A stretch of DNA of 8,748 nt from Desulfocapsa sp. (GTDB lineage: Bacteria; Desulfobacterota; Desulfobulbia; Desulfobulbales; Desulfocapsaceae). Position 1 is the stretch's first letter, and each line of letters opens with the position of its first letter. A program made the translations under genes and the position numbers. The notes beneath the pieces were generated by a model. The model worked only from the letters and a program-made list of their open reading frames with translations, made no database searches and had not been told where the DNA came from. Positions 6,206 to 8,748 of this stretch are shown here, one piece after another. The stretch spans positions 1 through 8,748 of the forward strand of contig DAOWDZ010000080.1 of NCBI GenBank assembly GCA_030638765.1. The letters run 5' to 3'.

Positions 6206-6239
6206 CCTGCAATTTCTTTTTGAAATTGCAGGTTTTTTT
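6206..6239 (+). terminator. Rho-independent terminator
   Basis: CCTGCAATTTC (6206-6216) and GAAATTGCAGG (6222-6232) form a perfect 11-bp stem with a TTTTT loop, directly followed by seven Ts (6233-6239). It ends transcription arriving from ppnP. Because it lies 61 bp ahead of the RNase H-like gene, it could also act as an attenuator if that gene's promoter is upstream. Confidence 0.88.
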
Positions 6240-6300
6240 ATGTAAAAACTTTTCAGATGATTTCTCCCTCAATAGTCACCCATCAACCGAGATCCAAAAG

Positions 6301-7125
6301 ATGCTTACTCATACATTTATCCACCTTCCTGGCATTGGCGCAAAAACTGAAGCAAATATCTGGAAGGCAGGAATCCATAACTGGGAAGCATGGCAGGATA
6401 CACCTCCAGTAAAGCTTCCAAACAGTTCAGCTGCACAAATCTCATCTTTATTACAAAGCTCTCAAAGTGAACTGAAAAATGGCCCTGAATTTTTCAGCAA
6501 ACGTTTACCAGCCAATGAGCAATGGCGGCTCTTATCGCATTTCAGGGCAAACACTGCCTATCTTGATATTGAAACAACTGGGCTCGGACCAAATGCCGAA
6601 ATCACCACCATTGCGCTCTATAATGGACACGACGTACACTGTTATATCAATGGGAGAAATTTAGATGCTTTCGAGGAGGACATCTGGAAATATGACGTAC
6701 TCGTCACCTACAATGGCAAAGGGTTTGACATCCCGGTAATCGAGCGCTGGTTTCACACCAAACTCACCCATGCACATATTGATTTACGTTACATTCTGGC
6801 AAGGCTCGGCTTTAAGGGAGGACTCAAGGGATGCGAACAGCAGTTGGGGATAGATCGTGGCGCACTAAATGGCGTGGACGGAAACTTTGCTGTCCTTCTT
6901 TGGGAAGATTACATCAGCAACAATAATGAAAAAGCTCTTGAAACACTTCTCGCTTACAATATTGAGGATACGGTTAACCTGGAACGTCTTCTTATTGAGG
7001 CATATAACAGAAACGTCAACGCTACACCATTTGGAAAAGAGTTGCGACTGGCACTGCCTCAAGCCCCGCCCATTAATTACCTTCCCGATTTTAATACCGT
7101 ACAACAAATCAAGAATAGGCTCTAG
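6301..7125 (+). CDS. HhH plus DEDD-type RNase H-like (YprB-like) putative exonuclease
   Basis: The protein has 274 residues from the ATG at 6301. The N-terminus has a helix-hairpin-helix-like motif LPGIGAKTEANIWKAGI (9-25), which usually contacts nucleic acid backbone. The RNase H-like fold shows the acidic metal-binding set of DEDD exonucleases: YLDIETTGLG with D89 and E91, TYNGKGFDIPVIE with N138 and D143, and the last motif AYNIEDTVNLERL with D223. This is the layout of Bacillus YprB-like proteins (RNase_H_2 type), whose exact substrate is unclear. 3'-5' exonuclease or structure-specific nuclease activity is inferred. The SD is weak (CGAGAT about nine bases upstream). This start was preferred over 6127 because the motif begins right after it and the earlier one crosses a terminator. 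It ends 2 bp from the convergent MBL gene. Confidence 0.85.
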   Translation: MLTHTFIHLPGIGAKTEANIWKAGIHNWEAWQDTPPVKLPNSSAAQISSLLQSSQSELKNGPEFFSKRLPANEQWRLLSHFRANTAYLDIETTGLGPNAEITTIALYNGHDVHCYINGRNLDAFEEDIWKYDVLVTYNGKGFDIPVIERWFHTKLTHAHIDLRYILARLGFKGGLKGCEQQLGIDRGALNGVDGNFAVLLWEDYISNNNEKALETLLAYNIEDTVNLERLLIEAYNRNVNATPFGKELRLALPQAPPINYLPDFNTVQQIKNRL

Positions 7126-7127
7126 AG

Positions 7128-8048
7128 CTACAGAATTATTTCAGTCTGCTCCGTTGCAAAGAACACTTCTGTATCACCATATTTCCCAGGTTCACAATAG
7201 TCCTTTGCCATTTCATCAATCTGCGCATCAGTTCGATCCGGGTCGTGATGAAACAGAGCCAGTTTTTTCACTCCAGCTCTATTGGCTGCCTGAATTGCCC
7301 ATTCAATGGTTGAGTGTCCCCAGTCGACCTTAGTCTCATATTCCTTTTCGGTATACTGGGAATCATGTATCAGCAGATCAGCGCCTCTAAAAAAATCCTC
7401 AATGGACTGATTCATTTCATTGGCAACTTCTTCGCCTTCATAGGCCATTGCTTCATCGTACTCAGGATGATCAGGATCAGACTCAAACAGATTTCGATAT
7501 GGTTCATGATCATAACAGGTACAAAACACCTTTCCCTTATATTCAAAACGATAGCCAAGGGCAGTGATAGGGTGATTGAGAATTTTAGTGGTCAACATCA
7601 AGCCATCGCCCAAATCACGAATCGGTTCTTCCATCAAACGGCCATACTCAATATCAGAAGCCAATTCACCTACATTTATTGGAAAATAACGATATTTCAT
7701 CTGGCCACCGACAACATCCTTTAGTGGATCGTCCTCATAACTCACGGGACCATACACTGCCATCTGGGTACCTGGTATATAAATTGGAACAAAATAAGGA
7801 AACCCCATTATATGATCCCAATGCGTATGAGAAAGATACATGGCAATTTTCAAAGGACCATTAGCCAGATCGTTCGCAAGCATAAAATTGCCAAGTTCCC
7901 TGATTCCGGAACCTGCATCAATGACAATAATTTCTTTTCTGCCGTCAACTCGTAACTCAAGACAGGCTCCATTTCCACCATATTTCATGGTATGAGGACC
8001 AGGACATGGAATAGATCCCCTGACCCCCCAGAATTTAATTTTCATCAT
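7128..8048 (-). CDS. MBL-fold metallohydrolase (Lactamase_B_2-like)
   Basis: The protein has 306 residues and no signal peptide. The N-terminus IKFWGVRGSIPCPGP and VIDAGSGIRELG are typical of the phosphodiesterase/RNase Z-like branch of the metallo-beta-lactamase fold. The metal-binding motif is HTHWDH at 74-79 (H74, H76, D78, H79). LNHPITALGYRF supplies the next histidine, CTCYDHEPY a likely bridging aspartate, LLIHDSQY a conserved aspartate loop, and LFHHDPDRTD the last histidine. A hydrolase acting on a phosphodiester or similar small substrate is likely; the actual substrate is unknown. The start at 8048 (MMK) has AAGGA eight bases upstream, and that SD overlaps the stop codon of the HDOD gene, so translation is probably coupled. 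Its stop lies 2 bp from the stop of the convergent RNase H-like gene. Confidence 0.9.
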   Translation of the reverse strand: MMKIKFWGVRGSIPCPGPHTMKYGGNGACLELRVDGRKEIIVIDAGSGIRELGNFMLANDLANGPLKIAMYLSHTHWDHIMGFPYFVPIYIPGTQMAVYGPVSYEDDPLKDVVGGQMKYRYFPINVGELASDIEYGRLMEEPIRDLGDGLMLTTKILNHPITALGYRFEYKGKVFCTCYDHEPYRNLFESDPDHPEYDEAMAYEGEEVANEMNQSIEDFFRGADLLIHDSQYTEKEYETKVDWGHSTIEWAIQAANRAGVKKLALFHHDPDRTDAQIDEMAKDYCEPGKYGDTEVFFATEQTEIIL

Positions 8049-8060
8049 CGCTGCTATCCT

Positions 8061-8748
8061 TTAGTTTTGCAGAAAAGCCTGTGCTTTTTCAATTTCCTCT
8101 TCAACACTTGTGGCAACTTCCTGAAACATATCCCAAGTTACTCCAGTGAGTTCCAGCATCTTATCCACATTGGTATCAGCAGGAAAAGGGTCGCCCGCAT
8201 ACCCAAGATCAAGAATATTGGAATACATATTGGCAAGCCCCACGTATGACGCGCGAACCTGATGCTCTTCCGGGGCATCATTCACATCATGGTGAAAGGC
8301 TATTGCACTGGTCATGGCATCATTCAACTTCCATTTCTCAGCGATCATTTTGCCAACTTCCTGATGATCAAAGCCAAGCAGTTCACGTTCAACTTCAAAA
8401 AGTGGTAGACACTCCGCCTTCACTTTCTCCAAAACAGCTATATACTCATCACCAAAAGGGATTTTCCCAAGATCGTGAAGCAATCCAGCAATAAAATATT
8501 CTTCACATTCCATCAACGAGACACCGTTTGCTTTGGCCAGTAACTTGGCACACACTCCCGTTGCAATAGAATGAGCCCAAAACTTTGTCGTTGGAAGTGC
8601 TTTTGATTTTTTCGCTCCCGATACAGAACGGATAATGGCAGTACTCAGTGCCATATTTTTCACTGTATTCATACCAAGCATGGTGATGGCACGAGTAAGT
8701 GAGGTAACTGTATTGACGAGAGAATAATAGGCTGAATTAATCAGCTTC
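8061..8748 (-). CDS. HDOD domain protein, N-terminus beyond window edge
   Basis: The frame is open to the right edge, and the residues before the methionine at 8681 (KLINSAYYSLVNTVTSLTRA, then IT) are classic HDOD sequence, so that methionine is internal and the gene starts outside the window; 228 residues are visible. After the region TMLGMNTVKNMALS, a conserved H (FWAHSIA), the HD pair in FIAGLLHDLGKIPFG, GFDHQEVGKMIAEKW, and a late AIAFHHD follow. HDOD proteins are HD-superfamily relatives found in signalling and stress regulation and are often not catalytic; here the HD pair and flanking histidines are kept, so some metal binding or activity is possible. The C-terminus ends in a Glu-rich helix (VEEEIEKAQAFL). 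The MBL gene follows 12 bp downstream and is probably co-transcribed and coupled. Confidence 0.92.
   Translation of the reverse strand, partial: KLINSAYYSLVNTVTSLTRAITMLGMNTVKNMALSTAIIRSVSGAKKSKALPTTKFWAHSIATGVCAKLLAKANGVSLMECEEYFIAGLLHDLGKIPFGDEYIAVLEKVKAECLPLFEVERELLGFDHQEVGKMIAEKWKLNDAMTSAIAFHHDVNDAPEEHQVRASYVGLANMYSNILDLGYAGDPFPADTNVDKMLELTGVTWDMFQEVATSVEEEIEKAQAFLQN

Larger units (their letters stand above)
6032..6300 (+). other. Non-coding stretch with tandem hairpins between ppnP and the RNase H-like gene
   Basis: These 269 bp contain an AT-rich left part, a promoter-like TTGAAA (6110-6115) with 17-bp spacing to TCTAAC (6133-6138), a strong imperfect hairpin (6139-6180), an intrinsic terminator (6206-6239), and then 61 bp before the next ATG. 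An in-frame extension of the RNase H-like frame back to an ATG at 6127 would be translated through both hairpins and has no conserved look, so I treat the region as untranslated, apart from a possible very short ORF at 6149-6223. Confidence 0.55.

Noticed and set aside
6127..6300. N-terminal extension of the RNase H-like gene from ATG 6127
   Set aside because: It would be translated through a 15-bp hairpin and a textbook intrinsic terminator, and its Phe-rich sequence does not resemble the family. The HhH motif begins right after the ATG at 6301.
7314..7724. 136-residue plus-strand open frame
   Set aside because: It is antisense to the MBL-fold gene, whose metal motifs establish the coding strand.
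8061..8681. HDOD gene as a complete 206-residue protein starting at 8681
   Set aside because: The frame continues upstream to the window edge with typical HDOD sequence (LINSAYYSLVNTV), so this methionine is internal.
1..8748. tRNA, rRNA, CRISPR arrays, insertion sequences or phage genes
   Set aside because: No cloverleaf, regularly spaced repeat, transposase, integrase or terminal inverted repeat pattern was seen on either strand.

Overview
The window (8,748 bp, AT-leaning) is ordinary, densely packed bacterial chromosome. It holds ten protein-coding genes, two of them cut by the window edges, and no RNA gene, mobile element or CRISPR array that I can see. The gene set suggests a Gram-negative bacterium: a Tim44-domain membrane protein, SlyD-type FKBP, ArfB, PpnP, an HDOD protein, and an RNase H-like protein with an N-terminal HhH motif. 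My best guess is a sulfate-reducer-like Desulfobacterota (perhaps Desulfobulbales). This is inferred from gene mix and protein style and cannot be proven here.

Layout from the left. (1) A Tim44-like exported or membrane protein lies on the minus strand and runs off the left edge. (2) Divergent from it is a probable three-gene plus-strand operon: a small soluble protein resembling only the cytoplasmic parts of the flagellar stator protein MotA, then a B12-binding-domain-type radical SAM protein, then an HI0933/YhiN/BaiN-type flavoprotein. The last two overlap by ATGA. A perfect 12-bp inverted repeat closes the operon. (3) Two minus-strand genes follow, a SlyD-like FKBP prolyl isomerase and a divergent shikimate-kinase-like P-loop kinase. 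(4) Starting only 14 bp from the kinase start codon, and divergent to it, is arfB (ribosome rescue), then ppnP (nucleoside phosphorylase). (5) A 269-bp non-coding stretch carries two strong hairpins, the second a textbook intrinsic terminator. It precedes an HhH plus DEDD RNase H-like protein. (6) Converging on that gene with a 2-bp gap is a minus-strand pair: an HDOD signalling-type protein, cut by the right edge, and an MBL-fold metallohydrolase.

Most genes are independent housekeeping or regulatory functions. The least explained items are the transmembrane-less MotA-like protein sharing an operon with two redox enzymes, the unusual CX4CX2C spacing of the radical SAM cluster motif, and the hairpin, short-ORF and terminator arrangement ahead of the RNase H-like gene. 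No complete defence or mobile system is visible.
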